DNA of 64,000 bases from Allolucifera butyrica (GTDB lineage Bacteria > Bacillota > Negativicutes > Sporomusales > UPPP01): positions 1 to 64,000 of the forward strand of contig NZ_UPPP01000134.1 in NCBI RefSeq assembly GCF_900476375.1, given 5' to 3'. The position numbers and the translations under genes are program-made. The notes under the pieces are model-generated. The model did no database searches. It was given only the letters and a program-made list of their open reading frames with translations, and was not told the origin of the DNA. Shown in pieces: positions 25,696-34,721 of this stretch; position 1 is the first letter of the stretch, and each line of letters opens with the position of its first letter.

Positions 25696-26454
25696 ATGAA
25701 TGGCACTCTGAAAGACGTCAAGATGCTTATGGCCGGGGAATGCGGGCTGGTTGTCGAATTCGGCGCGGTCATTTCACCGGCTGTCAACGGGATTGTTCAG
25801 CAGCTGAACCGGTTGTTGGCGGCCCGGCCCATTGAGGGGATACTGGAAATAGTGCCGACATACCGGGCGGTGACGCTTTATTTTGACCCGTTGCAGGTGA
25901 GCCGTACGGAATTGATCCGCCTTGTCCGGCAACGGCTCGACGAGGTTAGGCCCCAGGCAGGAGAAGGCATTCCGGCCAGGATTATTCATGTTCCGGTTTA
26001 CTACGGCGGCGTGCTGGGACCGGATCTGGATTTTGTTGCCCGCTATACCGGGCTGGCGGCCCGGGAAGTGGTCGCTCTGCACACATCCCGGCCTTATTTG
26101 GTTTATATGCTGGGGTTCACGCCCGGGTTTCCTTATCTGGGCGGGCTTCCGGCGGAACTGGTCGTGCCGAGGCAGGAAAAGCCACGGGCTAAAGTTCCCG
26201 CCGGGTCGGTCGGTATTGGCGGCAGTCAGACCGGGCTGTATCCCGTGGAAAGTCCGGGGGAGTGGTGGCTGATCGGCCGCACTCCCCTGAAAGTGTTTGA
26301 TCCCGACCGGGTGCAGCCGTTTCTGGTTGCCGCCGGCGACTATTTGCATTTTGAGGATATCCCGGTGGAGGAGTATTTTGCCATCCGCCGCCAGGTGGCG
26401 GATGGAGCATACCGGCCGTGGATCAGTTATAAAGCGGAAGGGGAAGGCTTGTGA
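25696..26454 (+). CDS. pxpB: 5-oxoprolinase subunit B / KipI-like, copy 1
   Basis: 252 residues of the KipI/allophanate-hydrolase-subunit-1 family. Characteristic blocks are ECGLVVEFG near the N-terminus, VPVYYGGVLGPDLDFVA, YMLGFTPGFPYLGGLP, VPAGSVGIGGSQTGLYP and WLIGRTPLKVF. With PxpC and PxpA it forms the ATP-dependent 5-oxoprolinase that opens pyroglutamate to glutamate; in Bacillus the homologous pair is known for inhibiting kinase KinA. It overlaps pxpC by 4 bp. A second, diverged pair lies at 28434-30202. Confidence 0.9.
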   Translation: MNGTLKDVKMLMAGECGLVVEFGAVISPAVNGIVQQLNRLLAARPIEGILEIVPTYRAVTLYFDPLQVSRTELIRLVRQRLDEVRPQAGEGIPARIIHVPVYYGGVLGPDLDFVARYTGLAAREVVALHTSRPYLVYMLGFTPGFPYLGGLPAELVVPRQEKPRAKVPAGSVGIGGSQTGLYPVESPGEWWLIGRTPLKVFDPDRVQPFLVAAGDYLHFEDIPVEEYFAIRRQVADGAYRPWISYKAEGEGL

Positions 26455-27440
26455 TTACCGTCTTGCAGTCAGGTCAGTTTACAACCGTTCAGGATGAGGG
26501 CCGGTGGGGGTACCAGGCCTTCGGCATGCCCATTGCCGGTGCTATGGACCGGTATGCCTGCCGGGTTGCCAATCTTTTGGCCGGCAATCCGGTTTCGGCC
26601 GCAGTGCTGGAGATGACCGCAGAAGGGGCGGCGTTCCAGTTTGACACGGCGCAACTGGTGGCGGTGTGCGGTGCCGATATGCAGGGAACCCTAAACGGCG
26701 AAGCCATACGGAACTGGTCTTCATTCCGGGTGCCCCCCGGCGGGGAAATCCGGTTTGGGCCCGCAACCGCCGGTTGCCGGACGTATTTGGCCGTCCAGGG
26801 AGGCATTGCCGTTTCGCCGGTGCTAGGCAGCCGGTCAACGTACAGCCGGGCTAAAATCGGTGGCTATGAGGGACGGGCTTTGCTGCCGGGTGATGTTCTG
26901 GAGATTGGCCGGGAGCGGAATTTTGCCGCCCGGCCGCAGGCTCTGGACGGCCCTTATATTCCCTGTTATCCGGATTCCGTCACCTTGCGGGTGCTGCCGG
27001 GACCGCAGGATACCATGTTTGCGCCGGAGACGGTGGAAACCTTTCTGACGGGCGTGTATACGGTAACCGGCCGGGCGGACCGGGCCGGTTACCAACTGCA
27101 GGGACCGAGAATCATGGCGATGGGTAAGGCGGATATTATCTCCGACGCCGCCTGTCTGGGGGCGATTCAGATTCCGGCCGGCGGCCAGCCGTTTATTATG
27201 ATGGCCGACCACCAGACTACAGGCGGTTTTGCCAAAATTGGCTATGTAATTCGGGCGGATTTGACGCGGCTGGCCCAGGCCCGGCCAGGCGATACCATCC
27301 GCTTCGCCGCCGTCACCGAGGCCGGGGCGGTGGCAGCGCTGCGGCAGAGGCGGCAATGTTATTCGGAGATTGCAACCCTGTGCCGGAAAAACAGCGAAAA
27401 GGAACCAACAGCTTCAATAAAATCGAACGGGCCTATTTAA
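26451..27440 (+). CDS. pxpC: 5-oxoprolinase subunit C / KipA-like, copy 1
   Basis: 329 residues of the KipA/allophanate-hydrolase-subunit-2 family: TTVQDEGRWGYQAFGMPIAGAMD at the N-terminus (position 11-33), LAVQGGIAVSPVLGSRSTYSR, DRAGYQLQGP, and MMADHQTTGGFAKIGYV near the end. The GTG start overlaps the pxpB stop (GTGA), so the two are translationally coupled. PxpB and PxpC form a complex. A possible promoter and a terminator-like hairpin follow before pxpA. Confidence 0.9.
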   Translation: MITVLQSGQFTTVQDEGRWGYQAFGMPIAGAMDRYACRVANLLAGNPVSAAVLEMTAEGAAFQFDTAQLVAVCGADMQGTLNGEAIRNWSSFRVPPGGEIRFGPATAGCRTYLAVQGGIAVSPVLGSRSTYSRAKIGGYEGRALLPGDVLEIGRERNFAARPQALDGPYIPCYPDSVTLRVLPGPQDTMFAPETVETFLTGVYTVTGRADRAGYQLQGPRIMAMGKADIISDAACLGAIQIPAGGQPFIMMADHQTTGGFAKIGYVIRADLTRLAQARPGDTIRFAAVTEAGAVAALRQRRQCYSEIATLCRKNSEKEPTASIKSNGPI

Positions 27441-27449
27441 TTTTTCAAA

Positions 27450-27478
27450 TTTACATTGGGCCGGGCCAATGATATGAT
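27450..27478 (+). promoter_or_regulatory. Promoter upstream of pxpA
   Basis: TTTACA (27450-27455), 17-bp spacer, TATGAT (27473-27478). It would give a leader of about 140 bases that includes the hairpin at 27513. Confidence 0.65.
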
Positions 27479-27512
27479 GAGAAAAAAGTAAATCGGTTAT
27501 TCCGGGAGCACT

Positions 27513-27555
27513 GGCGCTTCAGACAAAGAGATCCTTTGTTTGGAGCGCCTTTTTG
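27513..27555 (+). terminator. Terminator hairpin in the pxpA leader
   Basis: GGCGCTTCAGACAAAG pairs with CTTTGTTTGGAGCGCC (two G-T type mismatches), loop AGAT, then TTTTT. It lies downstream of the promoter at 27450, so it could end pxpBC transcripts, attenuate pxpA transcription, or both. Confidence 0.75.
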
Positions 27556-27625
27556 CATTTTCCGGCCCCGGCTGGGACGGCCGGAAACCGGACAAACTGT
27601 GAATCACAAGGGGGGAAGAACAGAC

Positions 27626-28390
27626 GTGAATTGGGTTGATCTGAATTGTGATCTGGGAGAAAGCTTTGGCGCTTACAAAATCGGTCTGGATGAGGAAATT
27701 CTGCGTTTTGTTACTTCGGCGAACATCGCCTGCGGCTTTCACGGGGGGGACCCGTCGGTGATGCGCCGGACAGTTGCGTTAGCGCTGGCCAATAACGTGG
27801 CCATCGGCGCGCATCCGGGCCTGCCCGATTTAATCGGTTTTGGCCGGCGAACCATGGAAATTTCGCCGCAGGAAGCCTACGATATGGTGGTTTACCAGGT
27901 GGGGGCGCTGGCCGGGTTTGTTAAGGCGGCCGGGGGAACCATGCAGCATGTGAAACCCCACGGCGCGCTCTATAATATGGCGGCCAGGCGCCGGGAACTG
28001 GCGGCGGCCATTGCCCGGGCGGTATATGAGGTAGACCCGCAGCTTATTTTATACGGCTTATCCGGCAGTGAACTGGTCCGGGAAGGGGAGCGGCTCGGTC
28101 TTCGTACCGCCCATGAAGTATTTGCCGACAGGACGTACCAGCAGGACGGGTCCCTGACGCCCCGCAGCCAGCCGGACTCTATGATTACCGTCCAGGAGCA
28201 GGCGGTTTCGCAGGTAGTCCGCATGATCAAAGAAGGCGTGGTACTGTCGCGGCAGGGCGTGGATATCCGGATTCAGGCCGATACGGTTTGTATTCACGGC
28301 GACGGTCCGCACGCGCTGGTGTTTGCCCGCCGGATCCGGGAAGTCCTGGAGAATTCGGGAGTTTCGGTTCAGGCGGCAGGACATAAATAG
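27626..28390 (+). CDS. pxpA: 5-oxoprolinase subunit A (LamB/YcsF family)
   Basis: 254 residues with all hallmarks of the family: [13 protein letters not shown] at the N-terminus, [41 protein letters not shown], and [17 protein letters not shown]. PxpA works with PxpB and PxpC in ATP-driven hydrolysis of 5-oxoproline. The GTG at 27626 is chosen (AAGGGGGGAAG at the right distance); an upstream extension from 27536 would begin inside the terminator hairpin. It stands between the two pxpBC pairs and may serve either. Confidence 0.93.
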   Translation: MNWVDLNCDLGESFGAYKIGLDEEILRFVTSANIACGFHGGDPSVMRRTVALALANNVAIGAHPGLPDLIGFGRRTMEISPQEAYDMVVYQVGALAGFVKAAGGTMQHVKPHGALYNMAARRRELAAAIARAVYEVDPQLILYGLSGSELVREGERLGLRTAHEVFADRTYQQDGSLTPRSQPDSMITVQEQAVSQVVRMIKEGVVLSRQGVDIRIQADTVCIHGDGPHALVFARRIREVLENSGVSVQAAGHK

Positions 28391-28433
28391 CGATACGAAT
28401 TCATCGGTACCGTAGTCTAGCGAGGTGACAAAA

Positions 28434-29195
28434 TTGGAGCGAATCATTGTTGGCGCTGAAACCGGCATTAGGCTGCAGCCACTGGGAGAATCGGCAATTT
28501 TAGTTGAGTTTGGGCAAGAAATCCGGCCCGAGATCCATCGCAAAGTGAAAACCTTTACTGCGTATCTTGAGCAGCATCCGTTTCCGGGAATGATCGAATA
28601 TGTGGCGGCCTTTGCCAGCGTTACGGTGTATTATGATCCAATCCAGGCGAAAAGTCAGGAAATCATTCACGGCGGAGACAGCGGGCCGTCTGTCTGTCAA
28701 ATGATAGCGGCCCGGCTGCAGGAAATGGTGAGCAAGCTCGATTATGCGGCGGAGGATACGCCGAGAATTGTTGAAATTCCCGTTTGCTACGGGGGAGAGA
28801 TGGGGCCTGATCTTGCTTATGTGGCGGAGCATAACGGCCTGACGGCGGCGGAGGTCATTGAGATTCACTCCGGCGGTGAATATCTCGTGTATATGCTCGG
28901 GTTTGCACCAGGCTTTCCTTATTTGGGCGGTATGTCGGAACGGATTGCCACTCCCCGCCGCCAATCCCCCCGGATGTCAATTCCGGCGGGTTCGGTAGGA
29001 ATTGCCGGCATGCAGACCGGGGTGTATCCAATTGCAACGCCCGGCGGCTGGCAGTTGATCGGCCGGACGCCGCTGGCGCTGTTCCGCCCCGGCACCAATC
29101 CGCCGACGTTGCTGCAAGCGGGGGACGTGATCAAATTCCGGGCTATTTCCTGCAGGGAATATGAAGACTATCTGAGGCAGGGGGAACGGTTATGA
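28434..29195 (+). CDS. PxpB/KipI-like protein, copy 2
   Basis: 253 residues, same family as the protein at 25696 but clearly diverged: IRLQPLGESAILVEFGQEI, IPVCYGGEMGPDLAYVAEHNG, YMLGFAPGFPYLGGM, IPAGSVGIAGMQTGVYP and WQLIGRTPLALFRP. An insertion around residues 75-95 (GGDSGPSVCQ) is absent from copy 1. TTG at 28434 is taken as start, after GAGGTG; GTG at 28425 is the alternative. It overlaps the copy-2 pxpC by 4 bp and leads into accB, so this pair may work with the biotin proteins rather than, or besides, PxpA. Confidence 0.88.
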   Translation: MERIIVGAETGIRLQPLGESAILVEFGQEIRPEIHRKVKTFTAYLEQHPFPGMIEYVAAFASVTVYYDPIQAKSQEIIHGGDSGPSVCQMIAARLQEMVSKLDYAAEDTPRIVEIPVCYGGEMGPDLAYVAEHNGLTAAEVIEIHSGGEYLVYMLGFAPGFPYLGGMSERIATPRRQSPRMSIPAGSVGIAGMQTGVYPIATPGGWQLIGRTPLALFRPGTNPPTLLQAGDVIKFRAISCREYEDYLRQGERL

Positions 29196-30202
29196 GTCTA
29201 ACAGTAGTTCGTCCGGGCCTGCTTACTACGATTCAGGATTTGGGGAGAACGGGCTATCAAAAGTACGGTGTCATTGTCGGCGGCGGTATGGATTCCTATT
29301 CGCTGCGCCTGGCCAATCTTCTGGTCGGCAATGAAGAGGGAGAGGCGGCGCTGGAAATTACGCTGACGGGTCCGATGTTAAAAATAGAGGGAGATGTTCT
29401 TATGGCCATAACCGGCGGGGACCTATCTCCTACCGTCGCCGGTGAGCCGGTACCGATGGGACGGCCGGTTTACCTGAAACAGGGAACAGTTTTACAGTTT
29501 GGCGCCTGCCGGACAGGATGCCGGTCTTATCTGGCGGTTGCCGGCGGCTATACGGTGCCTGAAGTGATGGGGAGCAAAAGCACTTATTTGCGGGCCGGCA
29601 TCGGGGGATTTCGAGGGCGCCCGCTGCAGCCGGGGGATATGTTGGCGACGAATCCGACGCCGGCGGCGTCCGTGCGGTTTATGAAGCGTTTAGCCGGGAA
29701 AGCACCCCACACAGCGCTGGCCGCTACTTCCTGGTATGCCGGCCGGGGACATATCCCCCTGGCTCAGCCCGCTACCGTCCGGGCTATGCGCGGCGGACAG
29801 TATGAAAACTTTACCCCGGACAGCCGGGAGCAGTTCTGGCATAGCATATTTCAGGTTACGCCCAAATCAGACCGCATGGGGTACCGCTTGACCGGGCCAG
29901 GATTACATTTGGCGGAGCCGCTGGAGATGATTTCGGAAGCGGTTTCGCTGGGGACCATTCAGGTGCCGCCGGATGGAAATCCGATTCTGCTAATGGCGGA
30001 CCGGCAAACTACCGGCGGATATCCTAAGATTGCTCAGGTCGCCCTGGCGGATGTTCCGCTTGTTGCCCAGATGAAACCGGGCGGCAAAATCCGGTTTCAG
30101 GAAATCTCTTTGCTTGAGGCCGAAAGACTGTATATAAAACGGGAACATAGTATGCAAATGATCCGGACCGCAATTCGCCGGCAATGGGAATCATGTCTGT
30201 GA
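29192..30202 (+). CDS. PxpC/KipA-like protein, copy 2
   Basis: 336 residues: TTIQDLGRTGYQKYGVIVGG at the N-terminus, LAVAGGYTVPEVMGSKSTYLRAG-type block (LAVAGG ... GSKSTYLR), SDRMGYRLTGPG, and LLMADRQTTGGYPKIAQVA. The ATG overlaps the preceding stop (ATGA). KipI and KipA domains are also the two halves of the carboxyltransferase domain of urea carboxylase, which makes the following biotin carrier and carboxylase genes notable. Confidence 0.88.
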   Translation: MSLTVVRPGLLTTIQDLGRTGYQKYGVIVGGGMDSYSLRLANLLVGNEEGEAALEITLTGPMLKIEGDVLMAITGGDLSPTVAGEPVPMGRPVYLKQGTVLQFGACRTGCRSYLAVAGGYTVPEVMGSKSTYLRAGIGGFRGRPLQPGDMLATNPTPAASVRFMKRLAGKAPHTALAATSWYAGRGHIPLAQPATVRAMRGGQYENFTPDSREQFWHSIFQVTPKSDRMGYRLTGPGLHLAEPLEMISEAVSLGTIQVPPDGNPILLMADRQTTGGYPKIAQVALADVPLVAQMKPGGKIRFQEISLLEAERLYIKREHSMQMIRTAIRRQWESCL

Positions 30203-30241
30203 ACAGGATGCGTTTGATTAGTGAACTGAGGAGTGGGTGCC

Positions 30242-30745
30242 ATGTTTAAACTCGAGGAAGTAATGGCAATTATTAAAGCGATTGACCAGTCGTCGATCCG
30301 CAAATTTGCCTTAGAACAGGAGAACGCCAGGCTTGTGATTGAAAAGGACCGGCTCGAACCGTTGCAGCCTGAATTGGAATCCGGCGGCAGCAAGGACAGT
30401 TTTGTCCGGCAGGCTGGGGGCGATGATTTCAGAGCCGAGCCGGCAACAACGCCGCCGGTGGCAAATGAACCGGCCTGGGCGGAAGGAAAAAGTGGCGAAG
30501 GTTGCCTGCAGAAAATCGTTGCCCCGATGATCGGGACCTTTTATGCGGCTCCGGAACCAGGCGCCGCGCCCTTTGTAAAAGCCGGCCAGAAAGTGCAGCC
30601 CGACGCAGTGGTTTGCGTTCTGGAGGCCATGAAATTATTCAATGAAATTGAGGCTGAAGTGAGCGGTGAGATCGTCGAGGTGCTGGTACAGGATGAAGAA
30701 TTTGTTGAATATGGACAGCCGCTGTTTTTGGTAAGACCAGACTGA
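30242..30745 (+). CDS. accB: Biotin carboxyl carrier protein
   Basis: 167 residues. The N-terminal part (MFKLEEVMAIIKAIDQSSIR) is the AccB-type helical region, followed by a variable linker (about 45-88). The C-terminal biotinyl domain (89-167) has CVLEAMKLFNEIEAE, with Lys131 as the biotin attachment site. The ATG at 30242 follows GAGGAG. It is 39 bp after the copy-2 pxpC. It may serve fatty-acid synthesis, but no accA or accD lies here, so a dedicated partner of the biotin carboxylase at 32451 and the KipI/KipA pair is as likely. Confidence 0.93.
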   Translation: MFKLEEVMAIIKAIDQSSIRKFALEQENARLVIEKDRLEPLQPELESGGSKDSFVRQAGGDDFRAEPATTPPVANEPAWAEGKSGEGCLQKIVAPMIGTFYAAPEPGAAPFVKAGQKVQPDAVVCVLEAMKLFNEIEAEVSGEIVEVLVQDEEFVEYGQPLFLVRPD

Positions 30746-30786
30746 AATTACACAACTCAAAATTATAGGAAAAGGAGCGAAACGTT

Positions 30787-31497
30787 ATGACTCTTCTTGG
30801 TATTGTGGTAGTTATTGCCGGCTTTGCCTTACGGTTTAATCCGCTGCTCGTGGTAGTGGTTGCGGGAATTGTAACCGGTTTGGCGGGACATTTGTCAATC
30901 GTCCAGATTCTCACGATTTTTGGTAAAGCGTTTGTTACAAACCGCTATCTTCCCTTATTCATTCTTACATTACCGGTCATTGGGCTCTTGGAACGCTACG
31001 GCCTGAAGGAACAGGCCCTGGCTTTAATCAGTAAAATTGAAGCGGCGACCACCGGGCGTCTGCTGATTCTGTATCTGTTTATCCGTGAGCTTGCCTCCAC
31101 TTTAGGGCTAACTGCTTTGGGCGGACATCCCCAAATGGTCCGGCCGCTGATTTCCCCTATGGCGGAAGCGGCGGCGGAAAAAAATTACGGCCCTTTGCCG
31201 GAAGGCACCCGTAATAAGATCAAGGCATTTTCCGCTTCCGCCGATAATATCGGGCTGTTCTTCGGCGAGGATATTTTCATTGCCTTTGGCGCTGTTTTGC
31301 TAATGAAAGGGTTTTTTGAACAAAACGGCATTATTTTGCAGCCGATGCAAATTGCTGTGTGGGGGATTCCCACTGCGATTGCCGCTTTTGTCATCCACGG
31401 CACCCGGCTGTTTTTACTTGACCGTATGATTCAACGGGAAGTGCAGGGCACTGCCGGCAAGGAACAGGGAAAGGAGCTGAATAAGCATGCTTATTAG
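30787..31497 (+). CDS. DUF969-type membrane protein, probable transporter subunit
   Basis: 236 residues with about five to six hydrophobic segments (for example 5-40, 55-72, 90-105, 165-180, 190-212). The central block RELASTLGLTALGGHPQMVRPLI and FSASADNIGLFFGEDIFIAFGAV match the DUF969 family. This family almost always pairs with DUF979, and I recall the pair as a neighbour of pxp genes, leading to the idea of a 5-oxoproline carrier. It overlaps the DUF979 gene by 11 bp. Transport activity is inferred. Confidence 0.85.
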   Translation: MTLLGIVVVIAGFALRFNPLLVVVVAGIVTGLAGHLSIVQILTIFGKAFVTNRYLPLFILTLPVIGLLERYGLKEQALALISKIEAATTGRLLILYLFIRELASTLGLTALGGHPQMVRPLISPMAEAAAEKNYGPLPEGTRNKIKAFSASADNIGLFFGEDIFIAFGAVLLMKGFFEQNGIILQPMQIAVWGIPTAIAAFVIHGTRLFLLDRMIQREVQGTAGKEQGKELNKHAY

Positions 31498-32440
31498 TCT
31501 GAATGATGTTTATTATGTATTGGGTGCTTTTTTAGCAATGATTGCGGCACTGACGTTCCAGGACCGGGCGAATCCCAAACGGCTGCTGACGGGAACCTTC
31601 TGGGGCCTTTATGCAATTTCCTTTCTATTCGGCGATGTAATTAGCCCGGTTTACATGGGGGGCATTGCGATTTCCATGGCGGTTATTGCCGGTTTTGGCG
31701 GTGTACGGATGGGGAAATATGACGAATCGACCCAGAAAGAACGGGAGGAACATTCCCGGAAGCTGGGAAACTGGCTGTTTATGCCGGCTTTACTGATTCC
31801 GGTAATCACTGTAATCGGCACAATCGGCCTGAAAGATTTTACTTTTGCCGGTTTGCAGCTGTTGGATAAGGCCAATATCACGCTGGTCAGTTTAGGCGTC
31901 GCTTGTGTAATCGCTTTGCTGACGGCGATGGGTTTGACAAAGGAAAAGGGCCTGCAGCCCATTAAAGAATCCCGCCGATTAATCGATGCCATCGGCTGGG
32001 CCACGGTTTTGCCGCAGATGCTGGCAACGCTTGGCGCTCTGTTTGCTGCCGCGGGCGTGGGGCAAGTGGTTTCTCACCTGGTAAGCGACGCCATACCTGT
32101 GGATAACCGGTTTATGGTGGTGCTGGCCTATGCTGTGGGGATGGCTCTGTTTACCATGATTATGGGCAATGCCTTTGCCGCTTTCCCGGTTATGACCGCC
32201 GGCGTTGGACTGCCGTTGATTGTGAAATTGCATGGCGGCGATCCGGCGGTACTGGCGGCTATCGGCATGTTTTCCGGTTATTGCGGCACGCTGATGACCC
32301 CTATGGCAGCCAACTTCAATATTGTGCCGGCGGCGCTGCTGGATTTGCCGGATAAATATGATGTGATAAAGGTTCAAATTCCAACGGCGCTTATTTTGTT
32401 GACCGTGAACGTATTTTTAATGTACTTCCTGGTATATTAA
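31487..32440 (+). CDS. DUF979-type membrane protein, probable transporter subunit
   Basis: 317 residues with about nine hydrophobic segments. [18 protein letters not shown] and [23 protein letters not shown] are conserved blocks of DUF979 proteins and resemble the re-entrant regions of ion-coupled carboxylate carriers. Its start lies inside the DUF969 gene, so the two are made together and probably form one carrier. Position between accB and accC inside the pxp cluster suggests uptake of pyroglutamate or a related lactam. Exact substrate unknown. Confidence 0.85.
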   Translation: MLISLNDVYYVLGAFLAMIAALTFQDRANPKRLLTGTFWGLYAISFLFGDVISPVYMGGIAISMAVIAGFGGVRMGKYDESTQKEREEHSRKLGNWLFMPALLIPVITVIGTIGLKDFTFAGLQLLDKANITLVSLGVACVIALLTAMGLTKEKGLQPIKESRRLIDAIGWATVLPQMLATLGALFAAAGVGQVVSHLVSDAIPVDNRFMVVLAYAVGMALFTMIMGNAFAAFPVMTAGVGLPLIVKLHGGDPAVLAAIGMFSGYCGTLMTPMAANFNIVPAALLDLPDKYDVIKVQIPTALILLTVNVFLMYFLVY

Positions 32441-32450
32441 GGAGTTTGCC

Positions 32451-33791
32451 ATGTTGAAAAAAGTATTGATTGCCAACCGGGGGGAAATTGCCGTACGAAT
32501 TATAAGAGCCTGCCGGGAAATGGGAATTGCAACCGTTGCCGTGTATTCAGCGGCAGACCGGCAGGCCCTGCACGTAAAACTGGCGGATGAAGCCTATTGT
32601 ATCGGACCGGCTCCCGCCCGGGACAGTTATTTGAATGCCGCCGCGCTGCTGACCGCAGCGGCGGTTTCCCGGGCGGACGCGATTCATCCCGGCTACGGCT
32701 TTCTGGCGGAAAATGCCGCGTTTGCTCAGCTGTGCACCGACTGGGGCCTTGTCTTTATCGGGCCGGCGGCAGAGGCCATCCGGAGGATGGGGGCGAAAGC
32801 GGCGGCCCGGGAAACGATGAAACAGGCCGGGGTGCCGACGGTTCCCGGTACGGACGGCCTCATTGAAGAGGCGGGACAGGCAATCCGGGTGGCCGGGGAG
32901 ACCGGTTATCCGGTGATTGTGAAGGCCACGGCCGGCGGTGGCGGGAAAGGCATGCGGATAGCCCGGAGCGAGACGGAATTACGAACCGCCATCCGGCAGG
33001 CCCGGCAAGAGGCGGAGACCGCCTTTGGCAACGCCGGTGTATATTTGGAAAAGTATATCGCAGAGCCCCGGCATATTGAAATCCAAATTATGGGTGACCA
33101 GCACCGGAATTTGGTATACCTGGGGGAACGGGACTGCTCCATTCAGCGACGTCATCAGAAACTGGCGGAAGAAGCGCCATCGCCCGCGCTGGACGAAAAA
33201 TTGCGGCGGCAAATGGGCCGGGCTGCCGTGCTGGCCGCCCAGGCTGTACAATATCACGGTGCGGGAACGGTGGAATTTTTGCTGGATTCCACCGGCCGGT
33301 TTTACTTTATGGAGATGAATACCCGTATTCAGGTGGAACATCCGGTTACCGAACTAGTTACCGGGATTGATCTTATTAAGGAGCAAATCCGGGTGGCAGC
33401 CGGCTGTCCTCTTTCGTTCAGCCAGGAAGAGGTGAAGATCACCGGTTGGGCGCTGGAATGCCGGATCAACGCCGAAGATCCGGCCCGGAATTTTATGCCG
33501 TCGCCGGGAACGATAACGGCATATTTGCCACCGGGCGGGTTTGGGGTGAGAGTGGACAGCGCCGTTTATCCCGGTTATGAGGTTTCACCGTTTTATGATT
33601 CGATGGTGGCCAAGCTGATTGTATGGGGTAAGGACCGGCATGAGGCCATTCAGCGGATGAAACGGGCCCTGGACGAGTTTGTGATTGAAGGAATCCGGAC
33701 GACCCTTCCGTTTCACCGGCGTTTGCTGGAACAGGAACCGTTTGTGCAGGGAAATTTTAATACCGGCTTTTTAGAAAATCATGACGTTTAA
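32451..33791 (+). CDS. accC: Biotin carboxylase
   Basis: 446 residues, the normal AccC length. [20 protein letters not shown] (N-terminal domain), [14 protein letters not shown] (glycine-rich ATP lid), [37 protein letters not shown] and [15 protein letters not shown] (active site and metal ligands) are all intact. It uses ATP and bicarbonate to carboxylate biotin on the carrier protein. It starts 10 bp after the DUF979 gene. The absence of accD/accA and the two KipI/KipA pairs upstream suggest its carboxyl group may go to a urea-carboxylase-like acceptor reaction. Confidence 0.95.
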   Translation: MLKKVLIANRGEIAVRIIRACREMGIATVAVYSAADRQALHVKLADEAYCIGPAPARDSYLNAAALLTAAAVSRADAIHPGYGFLAENAAFAQLCTDWGLVFIGPAAEAIRRMGAKAAARETMKQAGVPTVPGTDGLIEEAGQAIRVAGETGYPVIVKATAGGGGKGMRIARSETELRTAIRQARQEAETAFGNAGVYLEKYIAEPRHIEIQIMGDQHRNLVYLGERDCSIQRRHQKLAEEAPSPALDEKLRRQMGRAAVLAAQAVQYHGAGTVEFLLDSTGRFYFMEMNTRIQVEHPVTELVTGIDLIKEQIRVAAGCPLSFSQEEVKITGWALECRINAEDPARNFMPSPGTITAYLPPGGFGVRVDSAVYPGYEVSPFYDSMVAKLIVWGKDRHEAIQRMKRALDEFVIEGIRTTLPFHRRLLEQEPFVQGNFNTGFLENHDV

Positions 33792-33802
33792 TCGGTTATA
33801 CG

Positions 33803-33820
33803 CCGGGGGTCTTCCCCCGG
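33803..33820 (+). terminator. Probable terminator after accC
   Basis: CCGGGGG-TCTT-CCCCCGG, followed by ATCTTTATT. The T tract is weak. Confidence 0.6.
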
Positions 33821-33859
33821 ATCTTTATTGCAAATAAACCAGTTAGGAGGAAGACGAGT

Positions 33860-34705
33860 ATGCAGCACTCGGGAGAGGAAGTTATACGGCTATTTACGGA
33901 GGTGGCTCCTTATCTTAATGAAATTTTTGTCGAGGATGTGGGGATATCCGTTATTAAAGAAGGTTTCTATACCGCCTATGTAGCGGGAAAATCCTTTGAT
34001 CTGGGGGTTAAGGCCGGGGAACCTATGAAAGGGCAGGTCAGCGCGCAATGTGTCGAGACCGGCAGGCGGGTGATCCGTACCATATCCCGCAAGGAATCCG
34101 CCTTTGATATTCCCTATATTGCCTGCGCTTTTCCGGTAAAAGAAGGCGATAAGACGGTGGGTTGCGTCATTACAACCCAGACGGTTACGCATCAGGAGAA
34201 GATTAATGCCATCGCCGGGGATATGGCGGCTTCTTCGGAAGAATTCACGGCCAGCATGGAGGAATTGGCGGCCGGGGCGTGCGAGCTGGCGAAGATTAGC
34301 GGCGAGTTGAGCAATCTAAGCAATGAGGTAGCCGATACCATCCGTCAGACCGATGAAATTGTTGCGCTGATTAAGAATATATCGGACCAGACCAATCTGC
34401 TGGGGCTTAACGCCGCGATCGAATCGGCCCGGGTGGGGGAAGCGGGCCGGGGTTTCGGGGTCGTCGCGGAAGAGGTCCGGAAGCTGGCGGCGGTCAGCGC
34501 GGAATCGGTCAAGAATATTAGTAATTCCTTGAAGAAAACTCAGGAATCAATTGTCAGGATGAATGAAAAGGCGGTAAAGATCGATGCCACGGTGCAAAGC
34601 CAGGCCAATTCCATTCAGGTTATGACCCAGACTAGTCAGGGCCTGGCGGCCATGGCGGGAGAACTGTCCGGGGTTTCCGAAAATATGATGAGCGGTACAA
34701 AATAG
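33860..34705 (+). CDS. Soluble methyl-accepting chemotaxis-type protein
   Basis: 281 residues without a membrane segment. The N-terminal 110 residues form a small sensor domain of no type I can name; from about 125 the protein is a short cytoplasmic signalling coil with the CheA/CheW-contact hairpin around [20 protein letters not shown] and the downstream [10 protein letters not shown]. Such proteins signal to flagellar or related chemosensory complexes. It has a GGAGGAAG site and is followed 16 bp later by pcp, so it may tune behaviour to pyroglutamate or peptide supply. Sensor ligand unknown. Confidence 0.88.
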   Translation: MQHSGEEVIRLFTEVAPYLNEIFVEDVGISVIKEGFYTAYVAGKSFDLGVKAGEPMKGQVSAQCVETGRRVIRTISRKESAFDIPYIACAFPVKEGDKTVGCVITTQTVTHQEKINAIAGDMAASSEEFTASMEELAAGACELAKISGELSNLSNEVADTIRQTDEIVALIKNISDQTNLLGLNAAIESARVGEAGRGFGVVAEEVRKLAAVSAESVKNISNSLKKTQESIVRMNEKAVKIDATVQSQANSIQVMTQTSQGLAAMAGELSGVSENMMSGTK

Positions 34706-34721
34706 GATTGGGAGTGAAGTA

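Noticed and set aside
30242-33791. AccB and AccC as simply the acetyl-CoA carboxylase of fatty-acid synthesis
   Set aside because: Not fully excluded, but accD and accA are absent and both genes are interleaved with pxp and DUF969/979 genes, so a dedicated role is at least as likely.
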